A stretch of 53,544 bases of DNA from NCBI GenBank assembly GCA_913062925.1, contig CAJXWJ010000018.1:1-53544 (forward strand), given 5' to 3'. The position numbers and the translations under genes are program-made. This document shows positions 8,946 through 17,573 of the stretch, piece by piece; the first letter of the stretch is position 1, and each line of letters starts with the position of its first letter. Source of the DNA: an uncultured Pseudorhodobacter sp. GTDB taxonomy: Bacteria; Pseudomonadota; Alphaproteobacteria; Rhodobacterales; Rhodobacteraceae. Below the pieces are notes generated by a model. The model searched no databases, was not told where the DNA came from, and saw only the letters and a list, made by a program, of their open reading frames with translations.

Positions 8946-8969
8946 GATGCGCCTAAATCAGGGCGCATC
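8946..8969 (+). other. Hairpin in the purF leader
   Basis: The perfect 8-bp arms GATGCGCC and GGCGCATC enclose an 8-nt loop and end 23 nt before the purF ATG, just upstream of its GGAGG. There is no T-run, so it is not a simple terminator. It could be an operator or a leader hairpin affecting purF translation. No known purine regulator site was recognised. Confidence 0.45.
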
Positions 8970-8992
8970 ACCACACCGGAATCGGAGGCTCC

Positions 8993-10456
8993 ATGCAACC
9001 CTTCTACGCACATCCCTTTGACGATGATAAGCTCAAGGAAGAATGCGGCGTTTTTGGCGTGATCGGCGTCTCGGATGCCTCGAACTTTGTAGCCCTCGGT
9101 CTGCACGCGCTGCAACACCGCGGCCAAGAGGCAGGCGGCATCGTGTCATACGACCCAGCCACCGGCTTTAACTCGGCGCGCCGCTTTGGCTATGTGCGCG
9201 ACAATTTCACCAAACCCGATGTGATGGACACCCTGCCCGGCCAATTGGCCATAGGCCATGTGCGTTATTCCACCGCCGGATCAAAAGGCGCAACCGCGAT
9301 CCGCGATGTGCAGCCCTTCTTTGGCGAATTCTCGATGGGCGGGGCCGCAATCGCCCACAACGGCAACCTGACCAACGCAAGCGCGCTGCGCCGCGAATTG
9401 ATCGAGCGCGGCTCGATCTTTCAATCCTCCTCTGACAGCGAATGCATCATCCATCTGATGGCGCGCTCGATCCAGAAAAACATCTCGGAACGCATCAAAG
9501 ACGCACTGCGCCGGGTTGAAGGCGCGTTTTCCATCGTGGCAATGACCCGCACCAAGCTGATCGGCGTGCGTGACCCCTTGGGCGTGCGGCCACTGGTGTT
9601 GGGACGGATTGGCGATAACGCTTGGGCGCTCTCCTCCGAGACCTGCGGTCTTGATATCATCGGCGCCGAATTCATCCGCGAGATCGAACCTGGCGAGATG
9701 GTGGTGATTGAAGACGGCAAGATCAACTCGACCCGCCCCTTTGCCCCGACAAAATCGCGGTTCTGCATCTTTGAACATGTCTATTTCAGCCGTCCCGACA
9801 GCATCCTTGGCGGCCGCTCGGTCTATGAAACCCGTCGCCAAATCGGGGTGGAACTGGCCAAAGAAGCCCCGGTTGACGCCGACCTGGTCTGCCCTGTGCC
9901 CGATTCTGGCACACCTGCCGCCATTGGCTACAGCCAGCAATCGGGCATCCCCTATGCGATGGGCATCATCCGCAACCAATATATGGGCCGCACCTTTATC
10001 GAACCCTCGGAATCGATCCGCAACATGGGGGTGCGTCTGAAACTCAACGTCAACCGCGCGCTGATCAAGGGCAAACGGGTGATCTTGGTCGACGATTCGG
10101 TGGTGCGCGGCACCACCTCACGCAAGATCAAAGACATGATCCTCGAGGCAGGTGCCGCCGAAGTGCACTTCCGCATCGCCTCGCCGCCCACCGCTTGGCC
10201 CTGCTTTTACGGCGTCGATACCCCCGAACGCAGCAAACTGCTTGCCGCGACAATGACCGAGGACGAGATGCGCGACTGGATCGGGGTCAACAGCCTCAAA
10301 TTCATCTCGCTCGACGGTCTTTACCGTGCGGCGGGCGAGGCAAAGGGGCGCAATCCGGCAAGCCCGCAATATTGCGACGCCTGCTTCTCGGGCGAATATC
10401 CCGTTGCACCTTCGGATAAAATCGCCGAAGGTTTCGAGATGAAAGCGGCCGAATAA
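8993..10456 (+). CDS. purF: Amidophosphoribosyltransferase
   Basis: This 487-residue enzyme carries out the first committed step of purine synthesis, PRPP + glutamine to phosphoribosylamine. The N-terminal glutamine amidotransferase domain has its nucleophile at C18 (EECGVFG), so a 17-residue propeptide should be removed. The PRPP loop VILVDDSVVRGTT spans 363-375. Cysteines C258, C404, C461 and C464 match the spacing of the 4Fe-4S ligands in the Bacillus-type enzyme, indicating the oxygen-sensitive iron-sulfur form. GGAGG precedes ATG 8993. Confidence 0.98.
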   Translation: MQPFYAHPFDDDKLKEECGVFGVIGVSDASNFVALGLHALQHRGQEAGGIVSYDPATGFNSARRFGYVRDNFTKPDVMDTLPGQLAIGHVRYSTAGSKGATAIRDVQPFFGEFSMGGAAIAHNGNLTNASALRRELIERGSIFQSSSDSECIIHLMARSIQKNISERIKDALRRVEGAFSIVAMTRTKLIGVRDPLGVRPLVLGRIGDNAWALSSETCGLDIIGAEFIREIEPGEMVVIEDGKINSTRPFAPTKSRFCIFEHVYFSRPDSILGGRSVYETRRQIGVELAKEAPVDADLVCPVPDSGTPAAIGYSQQSGIPYAMGIIRNQYMGRTFIEPSESIRNMGVRLKLNVNRALIKGKRVILVDDSVVRGTTSRKIKDMILEAGAAEVHFRIASPPTAWPCFYGVDTPERSKLLAATMTEDEMRDWIGVNSLKFISLDGLYRAAGEAKGRNPASPQYCDACFSGEYPVAPSDKIAEGFEMKAAE

Positions 10457-10486
10457 CCGCCCGCAGCGCATGGATCAGCCCTGCCC

Positions 10487-11035
10487 ATGACCCAAGTTTT
10501 CGTGCTTTGTACCGGCCGCTGCGGATCGACCACCTTCGCTGCGGCCTGCAAACAGGCGACCAACTTCACCGCCGCCCACGAATCGCGCACCTACCGGCTT
10601 GGCGCCGAGCGCTTCGCCTATCCGCCAAATCATATCGAGGTTGACAACCGCCTGGCCTGGTTCACCGGCAAACTTGACGCCCGCTTCGGCGCGGCGCCCT
10701 TCTACGTCCACCTCAGCCGCGACCGCGCCCAGACCGCCGCCTCTTTCGCCACCCGCCTCAACCACGGGCTGATGAAAACCTACCGCAGCGGCATCCTGCC
10801 CAACCTTTTGCTGCGCGAACCGCAAACCCCCGCCCTTGCCATCGCCGAAGACCTTGTCGACACCATCACCGCAAACATCACCCTGTTCTTGCGCGACAAA
10901 CCCCGCGTGATGCAGATCAGCCTCGAAACCATCACCACAGATTTCCCAAAATTCTGGAATTGGATTGGCGCGCAGGGCGATCTTGACGCCGCCCTCGCCA
11001 CCTTCGCCACGCGACACAACGCCACCAAGCCCTAA
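10487..11035 (+). CDS. Sulfotransferase-like P-loop protein
   Basis: This 182-residue protein opens with VFVLCTGRCGSTT, the 5'-phosphosulfate (PAPS) loop typical of sulfotransferases. Further on, VHLSRDRAQTAASFA resembles the 3'-phosphate-binding R/S element. It is shorter than usual (about 250-300 residues), so it may be a minimal member. Substrate is unknown. It starts 31 nt after purF and is followed by a copy of the dispersed intergenic element. Confidence 0.65.
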   Translation: MTQVFVLCTGRCGSTTFAAACKQATNFTAAHESRTYRLGAERFAYPPNHIEVDNRLAWFTGKLDARFGAAPFYVHLSRDRAQTAASFATRLNHGLMKTYRSGILPNLLLREPQTPALAIAEDLVDTITANITLFLRDKPRVMQISLETITTDFPKFWNWIGAQGDLDAALATFATRHNATKP

Positions 11036-11047
11036 GCCCCCCTTGCC

Positions 11048-11080
11048 CTTTCATCTTGGCTCAAATATCCCCGCCGGAGG
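11048..11080 (+). repeat. Dispersed intergenic element, copy A
   Basis: It contains CTTTCATCTTGGC followed by CAAATATCC and a GCCGGAGGC end. The same box occurs at 17522, 20031 (diverged) and 30028. This copy has the short CCGCCGGAGG ending instead of a long GC hairpin. It lies 12 nt after a stop codon and 42 nt before the next gene. Confidence 0.75.
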
Positions 11081-11122
11081 CATCCCCGCGTCACATCAGC
11101 GCCCAGTTCAAAGGATAAAGCC

Positions 11123-11779
11123 ATGACCCAACGCATCGCCCTGATCACTGGCGCCTCGCGCGGCCTCGGTGCCGCCTTGGCCGAGGATCCTGCCATCCGG
11201 GGCTGGCATGTCGTGGCGCTGGCCCGCACCGTCGGCGGGCTAGAAGAACTTGACGACCGCGTCAAAGCGCTGGGCCTGCCCGGTGCAGGCGGCCTGACGC
11301 TTGCGCCGATGGATGTTACCGACAGCGACGCTATGCAGCATCTGTGCCTCTCGATCCATCAGCGTTGGGGCGGCCTTCAACTTTGGGCGCATACCGCGAT
11401 CCATGCAGCCCCGCTTGCCCCCGCAGGCTCGATTGACGCAAAGGACATGGCGAAATCCGTCGCCACCAATCTGACCGCCACCGCAGCCCTCGTGCCGATG
11501 GTCGAACCCTTGCTGCGCGCAGGCGAAGGCCAAGCGCTGTTTTTCGACGACCCGCGCGCAGGCGCGAAATTCTTCAGCAGCTACGGCGCGACCAAGGCCG
11601 CCCAAATCGCCATTGCCCGCTCTTGGGCGGCCGAAAATGCCAAGATCGGCCCGCAGGTGCGTATCCTAACCCCCGACCCAATGCCCACCGCCACCCGGGC
11701 GCGGTTCTTTCCGGGCGAAGATCGCGCGCCGCTGCATGCGCCGCGCGACGTTGCCCGCCGCCTGCTTGCTGGCCTTTGA
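11123..11779 (+). CDS. SDR family protein with degenerate active site
   Basis: This 218-residue Rossmann-fold protein has the cofactor loop ITGASRGLG near residues 8-16 and a YGATK motif (Tyr and Lys of the SDR active site). The NNAG motif of classical SDRs is replaced by AHTAIHAA, and the catalytic serine about 13 residues before the Tyr is missing (FFDDPRAG region). It may therefore bind NAD(P) without normal dehydrogenase activity. Its TGA overlaps the TTG start of the next gene by 4 nt, so the two are likely co-expressed. Confidence 0.8.
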   Translation: MTQRIALITGASRGLGAALAEDPAIRGWHVVALARTVGGLEELDDRVKALGLPGAGGLTLAPMDVTDSDAMQHLCLSIHQRWGGLQLWAHTAIHAAPLAPAGSIDAKDMAKSVATNLTATAALVPMVEPLLRAGEGQALFFDDPRAGAKFFSSYGATKAAQIAIARSWAAENAKIGPQVRILTPDPMPTATRARFFPGEDRAPLHAPRDVARRLLAGL

Positions 11780-12390
11780 CGCCGATCCTCTACAGCTTTC
11801 GCCGCTGCCCCTATGCAATGCGGGCGCGGCTGGCGCTGATCGCTGCCGATCAGCGCGTGCATCTGCGCGAAATCGCCCTGCGCGATAAACCTGCCGCCTT
11901 TCTAGCGGCCTCGCCCAAAGCCACCGTGCCGGTGCTGGTCACTGATCAGGGCGTGATCGCGGAAAGCCTGCAGATCATGCAGTGGGCGCTTGCACAAAAC
12001 GACCCCGAAGGCTGGTTGCAGATGCCGCCCGAGGCTGCGGCATGGATCGCGCGCTGTGACGGCAGTTTCAAGACTGCGCTCGATGGTGTCAAATACGCCA
12101 GCCGCGCGCCCGATGCGCTGCCCGCCCACCGCGCAAATGCGATCGCGTTCCTGACCGATCTGAACGCCAGCCTCGGCCTTTGGCTTTACGGCAAACCCAG
12201 CCTGGCCGATGCCGCCCTGCTGCCCTTTGTGCGCCAATATGCAATGATTGATCCCGACTGGTTTGCAGCGCAAAACTGGCCGCGCCTGCAAGATTGGCTG
12301 GCACGGTTTTTGGCAAGCGAGGCTTTCGCCCGCGCGATGCAAAAGCAGCCGCTTTGGCAGCCGGATGCGGCAGCCCTAGCTTTCCCCTAG
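11776..12390 (+). CDS. Glutathione S-transferase family protein
   Basis: This 204-residue protein has a thioredoxin-like N-terminal domain with YSFRRCPYAMRARLAL (a CPY redox motif near 11-13) and the glutathione-contact segment TVPVL near 53-57, then ES near 67. An all-helical C-terminal domain follows. The start is TTG 11776 (TTGA overlap with the SDR stop), because no ATG precedes the conserved LYSFRRCP segment. Its 3' end overlaps the convergent PLP-enzyme gene by 15 nt. Cys rather than Ser/Tyr in the active site suggests omega/beta-like thiol chemistry. Confidence 0.85.
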   Translation: MTPILYSFRRCPYAMRARLALIAADQRVHLREIALRDKPAAFLAASPKATVPVLVTDQGVIAESLQIMQWALAQNDPEGWLQMPPEAAAWIARCDGSFKTALDGVKYASRAPDALPAHRANAIAFLTDLNASLGLWLYGKPSLADAALLPFVRQYAMIDPDWFAAQNWPRLQDWLARFLASEAFARAMQKQPLWQPDAAALAFP

Positions 12391-13482
12391 CGCCTCGGCC
12401 ATCGCGGCCCACAGCACCTCGAGCGGTTCAATCCCGACCGAGAGGCGGATAAAGCCCTCGGCCACCTGATCGCCCCAACGCGCGCGCCGCTCGCCCGAGG
12501 AATGGGTGCCGCCAAAGCTGGTGGATTGCACCAGATAGCGGCAGTCGGTCAAGAACCGCTCGGCGCGCGCGGCCGATTCCATCTGAAAGCCGATCAGAAA
12601 GCCGCCAGAGCCCATCTGCCGCTGCGCCACCGCATAGCTTGCATCGCCCGCAAGCCCCGGATAGCGCACCGCCGTCACACCGGCCTGTTCGCTCAGGCGC
12701 TGCGCAATCACCGCAGCCGAGGCGCACATCCGCTCGAGCCGCAGCTCTAATGTCTCAAGCCCGCGATGCACCTGCCAAGCCTCGAACGGCCCCGGCACCG
12801 CCCCCGACAGCCTGCGCCAATCGCGCACCCGCGCCATAAGGGCAGCGTCTCGCCCCGCGACATGGCCAAACAGCACATCCGAATGCCCCGCAGGCGCTTT
12901 GGTATCAGCCGCCACCACCAGATCGCAGCCCAGATCCAAGGGGCGCTGCAACAGCGGTGTCATCGTGGTGTTATCGGCAATCACCAAGGCCCCTGCCGCG
13001 CGGGCACGCGCCACCACGGCTGCAATATCCACCACATCCAAACCGGGGTTCGAAGGCGTTTCCAGATAGACCACCGCAGCACCGCTAAAATCGGCGCTGT
13101 CGTAATCGCGCGTCGCCATCTCGACCACCTCAACGCCAAAGGGCGCCAGAAAGCCTGCCGAGAACACCCGCGTGACATAGTAGCCATCCGCCGGAATGAT
13201 CAGCCGGTCGCCCTTTTTCAGCACCGCCATCAGCGCCGCCGAAATCGCCGCCATGCCCGAGGGAAAGCTGACCACCTCGGCCTGTTCCAACAGCGCAAGC
13301 TGGGCCTCGACGGCCTCCCAGGTTGACATGCCGTTGCGGCCATAGATATGCGCGGCCCCCGCCACTTCGGGCAGGTGAAAGGTGGCGGCGGGCACGATGG
13401 GCAAAGACACCGGATCGCCCTTGGCAAGGCTTTTGCTGCGGTGATGCAATATCTCGGCGGCAATGGTGTGATTGGTGGTCAT
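12376..13482 (-). CDS. Cys/Met-metabolism PLP-dependent enzyme (cystathionine gamma-lyase-like)
   Basis: This 368-residue fold-type I PLP enzyme belongs to the trans-sulfuration family. SFPSGMAAIS contacts the PLP phosphate, VYLETPSNPGLDVVDI and VIADNTTMTPLLQRP hold the conserved Asp, and the PLP lysine lies in AADTKAPAGHSDVLFG, where the usual SxTKY has become DTKAP. The C-terminus RLSVGIEPLEVL is typical. Substrate (cystathionine, homocysteine or methionine) cannot be fixed by eye. It is transcribed alone, with a hairpin between it and the operon upstream. Confidence 0.85.
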   Translation of the reverse strand: MTTNHTIAAEILHHRSKSLAKGDPVSLPIVPAATFHLPEVAGAAHIYGRNGMSTWEAVEAQLALLEQAEVVSFPSGMAAISAALMAVLKKGDRLIIPADGYYVTRVFSAGFLAPFGVEVVEMATRDYDSADFSGAAVVYLETPSNPGLDVVDIAAVVARARAAGALVIADNTTMTPLLQRPLDLGCDLVVAADTKAPAGHSDVLFGHVAGRDAALMARVRDWRRLSGAVPGPFEAWQVHRGLETLELRLERMCASAAVIAQRLSEQAGVTAVRYPGLAGDASYAVAQRQMGSGGFLIGFQMESAARAERFLTDCRYLVQSTSFGGTHSSGERRARWGDQVAEGFIRLSVGIEPLEVLWAAMAEALGES

Positions 13483-13539
13483 CGGTCTGCTCCTGCTTTT
13501 GTTGCGCCACCCTAATCTGGCGCAGCCCCCACATACAAG

Positions 13540-13570
13540 AGCCCGCCCAAGATCGTCTCGGGCGGGCTTT
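13540..13570 (-). terminator. Terminator-like hairpin ending the MttB/DMGDH operon
   Basis: The 9-bp arms AGCCCGCCC (13540-13548) and GGGCGGGCT (13560-13568) surround an 11-nt loop. It sits between the last gene of the minus-strand operon (stop at 13601) and the next minus-strand gene. The T-run on the minus strand is weak, so termination may be partial. Confidence 0.6.
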
Positions 13571-13600
13571 GCTGTGGCTATGTGCTGCGGTCAGAGGCGG

Positions 13601-14500
13601 CTATTCCAACCGCGACGGAAAGCCTTCGGCGCGCAGATCGGTGCCAAGCAGATCTTCCAACAGCTTGGCAATCATCGGCGATTGCGCCTCGCCACCATAG
13701 GCGGCTTTGGCGGCGATATAGGTTTGGTTGGTCATGCTGGCCAGATCCAGCGGCACGCCGAATTCCTTGCCAAAGCCCAAGGCAAAGCCCAGATCCTTCA
13801 GCGCCAGATCAATGTTAAAGGCGATGTCATAAGACCCGTTCAAGATCAGCGCGCCTTCGGTTTCATGCACAAAGGAATTGCCAGACGAAGCCGCAATCGC
13901 CGCATGCGCCTGCGCCAGATCCAACCCGCCGCGCTTGGCCAGCATCAGCGCCTCGGAGGTGGCCTTCAGATGGATAAAGGCCAGCATATTGGTGATCACC
14001 TTGATGATCGACGAAGACCCAAGCGGCCCCATATGGAAAATCCGGTCGCCCATCGCAGCCATTGCGCCGTGGTGCAGATCAAACAGCGCCTTTGATCCGC
14101 CCGCAAGCATGGTGATCTTGCCTTGCGCGGCCAGATGCACACCGCCTGTCACCGGCAGCTCCATCATCTCGATCCCCGCAGCCTCGGCCACAGCGCCCAG
14201 CCGCAACACATCCTCGCGCCCCAGCGTTGACATCTCAAGCCAAGAGGCCCCCGGCTTCATCACCGGCAAAATCGCGCGCAGCACGCGTTCAGACACGCTG
14301 GGCGATGGCAGGCAGGTGATGACATGATCGGCCGCCGCAGCCGCGGCCTCGGCACTGCTGGCAAGGGTTGCCCCCTTGGCCACCAGTCGCGCGGCAAGTG
14401 CGGGGTTAAGATCAAAAACCGTGACCTCAAAGCCTGCCTTCAGCAGACAGGCGGCACAATTGGCCCCCAGATTTCCAAGGCCTATGTAAGCGTAATGCAT
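13601..14500 (-). CDS. NAD(P)-dependent beta-hydroxyacid dehydrogenase (HIBADH family)
   Basis: This 299-residue dehydrogenase of the 3-hydroxyisobutyrate/6-phosphogluconate family has the N-terminal Rossmann loop GLGNLG near 7-12 and the substrate-binding ELPVTGGVHLAAQGKITMLAGG. The catalytic lysine lies in GSSSIIKVITNML. The family oxidises beta-hydroxy acids to semialdehydes or keto acids. It is the last gene of the operon with ALDH, MttB-like and DMGDH-like genes, 9 nt after the ALDH stop, so the pathway probably produces a hydroxy-acid or semialdehyde intermediate. Exact substrate unknown. Confidence 0.87.
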   Translation of the reverse strand: MHYAYIGLGNLGANCAACLLKAGFEVTVFDLNPALAARLVAKGATLASSAEAAAAAADHVITCLPSPSVSERVLRAILPVMKPGASWLEMSTLGREDVLRLGAVAEAAGIEMMELPVTGGVHLAAQGKITMLAGGSKALFDLHHGAMAAMGDRIFHMGPLGSSSIIKVITNMLAFIHLKATSEALMLAKRGGLDLAQAHAAIAASSGNSFVHETEGALILNGSYDIAFNIDLALKDLGFALGFGKEFGVPLDLASMTNQTYIAAKAAYGGEAQSPMIAKLLEDLLGTDLRAEGFPSRLE

Positions 14501-14509
14501 GATGTCTCC

Positions 14510-15940
14510 CTAGTCGCCGAAACCGACGATCCCCTTGATCTCGCAAAAATCGTGGATGCCCCAATCGGCATATTCGCGCCCGTTGCCCGATTGTTTATAG
14601 CCGCCAAAGGGGGCGGATGTGTCCCAATCGGGATAGTTCAGATTGACCGTGCCCGCGCGCAGCTGCCGCGCCACCGGCCGCGCCTCTTCAAGTGAGCCCG
14701 CGACATAGGCCGCAAGCCCGTAGACACTGTCATTGGCCATGCGCACCGCATCTGCGACGCTGTCATAGGGCAAGATCGACAGCACCGGGCCAAAGATCTC
14801 TTCTTGCGAGATTGTCATCTCGTGTTTGACATCGCCAAAGATGGTGGGGCGCGCGAACCAGCCGTGGCTGACCCCCTCGGGCCGGCCCAAACCGCCACAA
14901 ACCAAGGTCGCCCCCTCGTCGATGCCCGATTGGATCAGCCGCTGCACCTTGTCAAACTGCGCTTTCGAGATCAGCGGCCCCATGGTGGTGGCCTCATCGC
15001 GCGGATCGCCCACCACCACCTCGCCAGCCGCTGCGGCTGCGGCGGCCAAGGCCTCGGCATGGCGCGCGCGCGGCACGAACATCCGCGTCGGCGCATCACA
15101 AGATTGGCCGGTATTGCCAAAGCACCCCGCCACCCCAGCGGCAACCGCTGCTGCAAGATCGGCCGAGGGCAGGATGATATTGGCCGATTTGCCGCCCAAT
15201 TCCTGCGCCACCCGCTTGACCGTAGCGGCAGCGGCTGCCGCCACTGCCGTGCCCGCGCGCGTTGATCCGGTAAAGGACATCATGTCAATCTGCGGATGCT
15301 CGGACATCCGCGCACCCACCTCGGGACCGGTGCCATTGACCAGGTTGAACACCCCCGCAGGCACGCCCGCCGCATGACAAACCTCGGCAAACAGCACCCC
15401 CGACAACGGCGCTATCTCGGAAGGTTTCAGCACCATGGTGCAGCCTGCAATCAGCGCAGGCGCCACCTTGCAGGCAATCTGGTTCATCGGCCAATTCCAA
15501 GGCGTGATCAGCCCGCAGACGCCAATGCCCTCATGCACGATCCGGGTGGTGCCGCGCGCATATTCCCAAGCCATCTCTTCCGCGGCCTTGATCGTGGCCT
15601 CGATATGGACTTGGCCCGCCCAAACCTGCGCCTCACGCGCCCAAGTGATCGGCGCGCCCATCTCGGTCGACATCGCTTGCGCGAAATCCTCGGCGCGGGC
15701 GTTGTAGATCTCAAGGATGCGCTTGACCAAATCTATCCGCTTTTGCACCGGCCAAACCGTATAGCTGTCAAAGGCCGCCCGTGCGGCTGCAACCGCTGCA
15801 TCAATGTCGCGCAGATCGCCCAAAGCCACCTGCGCCACAATCTCTTCGGTCGCGGGGTTCTCAACCCCCATCCGCGCCGCTGATTGCGGCGCAACCCATG
15901 CGCCATTGATATAGAACTTGCCCAGATTATCCGAGATCAT
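14510..15940 (-). CDS. Aldehyde dehydrogenase family protein
   Basis: This 476-residue NAD(P)-dependent aldehyde dehydrogenase has the complete active site: N149 in TPWNWP, E247 in QELGGKSAN and nucleophile C281 in GQSCDAPTR. SFTGSTRAG (222-230) is the cofactor loop, and the C-terminal PFGGYKQSGNGRE is typical. It should oxidise a small aldehyde to the acid. It lies 9 nt from the MttB-like stop and 9 nt from the HIBADH start. A role in oxidising an aldehyde from the amine pathway, such as a betaine aldehyde or semialdehyde, is inference. Confidence 0.93.
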   Translation of the reverse strand: MISDNLGKFYINGAWVAPQSAARMGVENPATEEIVAQVALGDLRDIDAAVAAARAAFDSYTVWPVQKRIDLVKRILEIYNARAEDFAQAMSTEMGAPITWAREAQVWAGQVHIEATIKAAEEMAWEYARGTTRIVHEGIGVCGLITPWNWPMNQIACKVAPALIAGCTMVLKPSEIAPLSGVLFAEVCHAAGVPAGVFNLVNGTGPEVGARMSEHPQIDMMSFTGSTRAGTAVAAAAAATVKRVAQELGGKSANIILPSADLAAAVAAGVAGCFGNTGQSCDAPTRMFVPRARHAEALAAAAAAAGEVVVGDPRDEATTMGPLISKAQFDKVQRLIQSGIDEGATLVCGGLGRPEGVSHGWFARPTIFGDVKHEMTISQEEIFGPVLSILPYDSVADAVRMANDSVYGLAAYVAGSLEEARPVARQLRAGTVNLNYPDWDTSAPFGGYKQSGNGREYADWGIHDFCEIKGIVGFGD

Positions 15941-15949
15941 CGCGCGTCC

Positions 15950-17512
15950 TCACTTGAAATAGATGTTATATTTCGCGCGGATCATCGCATCGATTTCAGG
16001 ATCAATCCGGCTGCCCGCGCGCGCAAGAATAGCGTTCTTCCTCGCGATGGCAGTGTCAAGCAACAAGGGCTTTCCGGCCTCATTCCACTCTTTTGGCGAC
16101 ATGCGATTGCCGACATTGGGGTAGATATACTCGGTCTGCATCAGCTTCAGAGTTTGATCCGACCCCAGATAATGCCCGGGCCCGCCCAGACAAACCTCTT
16201 TCATCGCATCCAAACTGGTGCTGTCAGGCGTCACATCAATGCCGCGCACCAAGCGCATGGTCTGCCCCAACAGATCATCGCCAAGCACAAGGCTTTCAAG
16301 ACAAAAGCCCAGCAAAGACGCATGCATCCCCACCGCCTCATAGCACATATTCAGCCCGGCAAGCCCTGCCAGCGAATTGGTGATGCCCTGCTCCCATCCG
16401 GCCTGCATATCGGGCAGTTTGCTGTCCGATATCCCCGAAGCAGCCCCCCCCGGCAGATCATAAAACCGGTGCATCTGCGCACAGCCCGCCGTCAACAAAG
16501 CCTGCTCCGCCGATCCGCCAGACATAGCGCCCGTGCGCAAATCCGACACAAAAGGCCAGGTGCCAAAGATACAAGGCGCGCCCTTCTTGATGGCATTGGC
16601 ATAAACCACCCCCGCCAGACATTCCGCCACCGCCTGCACAATCGTCAAAGCAATCGGCGCAGGCGCCGTGGCCCCGGCTTGGCCCGCACTCAGCAAAAGC
16701 ATCGGCATGCCGCGGCGGATGCAATCCTCCATGGTGATGCAGCTTTCCTCGGCAAACTTCATCGGCGGCACCACAAAGCAGTTCGAGTTCGACACAAACG
16801 GCCGCTCCAGCCATTTCTCCTCGCCCCCCGCCACGGTGTAGATCATGTCAAAGCAATCCGCGACATGGCTCGGATCGCTGAACGAGGTGCCCACATGCTT
16901 CACCGTGCCCGACAAACAGCCGTAAAGCGTGTTCAGATCCATCTCTTTGTTGTCGACCACATCACGGCACACCATGGTGCGCTGATAGAAATGGATATTG
17001 TCCAGATTATCGACCAAGCGCGCCGCATCATAAAGATCCTGCGCCGTGCTCTCGCGGTACTCAAGCGAGATCGGATCGACGATATGCACCGCAGCCCCCG
17101 CAGTGCCGTAATGCACATTGCTGCCCGACAGATGCAGATCATATTTCGCATCGCGCGCATGCAGGGTGATATTGCGCGCAGCCACCGCCAACATATCCTC
17201 AACCAGCGCGCGCGGAAACCGCAACCGCCCGTCATTGCCCTGAATGGCACCCGCCGCGGTCATGATCTCCACCCCCGAAGGCGGCGCCTGTGACAACCCA
17301 ATCTGCTCCAACGCCTGCAAGGCACTCTCATGGATCTGCGCCACACCTGCATCGCTCAAAGGCTTATACTGCCCCCCCGCCATGCCCGGCCGCACCGGCC
17401 GCATCTCTTCCGACAAAGGCGAGGCCCGCAAAGCCACCCTTGCCCCGCGCCCCCCCGCCCGCCGTGCCCGCGCTGGCTCACAGATTTCTCCCAGATCAAC
17501 CGTATCGCTCAT
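15950..17512 (-). CDS. Trimethylamine methyltransferase (MttB) family protein, non-pyrrolysine type
   Basis: This 520-residue protein of the MttB/MtgB superfamily is a TIM-barrel methyltransferase that moves a methyl group from a quaternary or tertiary amine to a corrinoid protein. Recognisable blocks are HESALQALEQIG, GTAGAAVHIVDP, and the C-terminal GPGHYLGSDQTL with YIYPNVGNRMSPKEW. The reading frame is continuous with no internal TAG, so there is no pyrrolysine and trimethylamine itself is unlikely; family members of this type act on glycine betaine, carnitine or proline betaine. No corrinoid (MttC-like) protein is in the window. It follows a DMGDH-like gene; its ribosome site (AAAGGG) lies inside intergenic element B. 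Confidence 0.85.
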   Translation of the reverse strand: MSDTVDLGEICEPARARRAGGRGARVALRASPLSEEMRPVRPGMAGGQYKPLSDAGVAQIHESALQALEQIGLSQAPPSGVEIMTAAGAIQGNDGRLRFPRALVEDMLAVAARNITLHARDAKYDLHLSGSNVHYGTAGAAVHIVDPISLEYRESTAQDLYDAARLVDNLDNIHFYQRTMVCRDVVDNKEMDLNTLYGCLSGTVKHVGTSFSDPSHVADCFDMIYTVAGGEEKWLERPFVSNSNCFVVPPMKFAEESCITMEDCIRRGMPMLLLSAGQAGATAPAPIALTIVQAVAECLAGVVYANAIKKGAPCIFGTWPFVSDLRTGAMSGGSAEQALLTAGCAQMHRFYDLPGGAASGISDSKLPDMQAGWEQGITNSLAGLAGLNMCYEAVGMHASLLGFCLESLVLGDDLLGQTMRLVRGIDVTPDSTSLDAMKEVCLGGPGHYLGSDQTLKLMQTEYIYPNVGNRMSPKEWNEAGKPLLLDTAIARKNAILARAGSRIDPEIDAMIRAKYNIYFK

Positions 17513-17521
17513 CCGAATGCC

Positions 17522-17570
17522 CTTTCATCTTGGCATAAATATCCCGGGGTCCGGGGCAGCGCCCCGGCAG
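17522..17570 (+). repeat. Dispersed intergenic element, copy B
   Basis: CTTTCATCTTGGC and TAAATATCCCGGGG lead into a hairpin with arms CCGGGGC (17551-17557) and GCCCCGG (17561-17567). On the minus strand, used by both flanking genes, the hairpin comes first and the box end supplies AAAGGG, 7 nt before the MttB-like start. Confidence 0.8.
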
Positions 17571-17573
17571 CCC

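Noticed and set aside
15884-17293. 469-codon plus-strand frame opposite the MttB-like gene
   Set aside because: Basic, low-complexity translation opposite a clear family member.
15950-17512. Pyrrolysine-containing MttB
   Set aside because: The frame contains no in-frame TAG before its true stop, so it is a non-pyrrolysine homologue.
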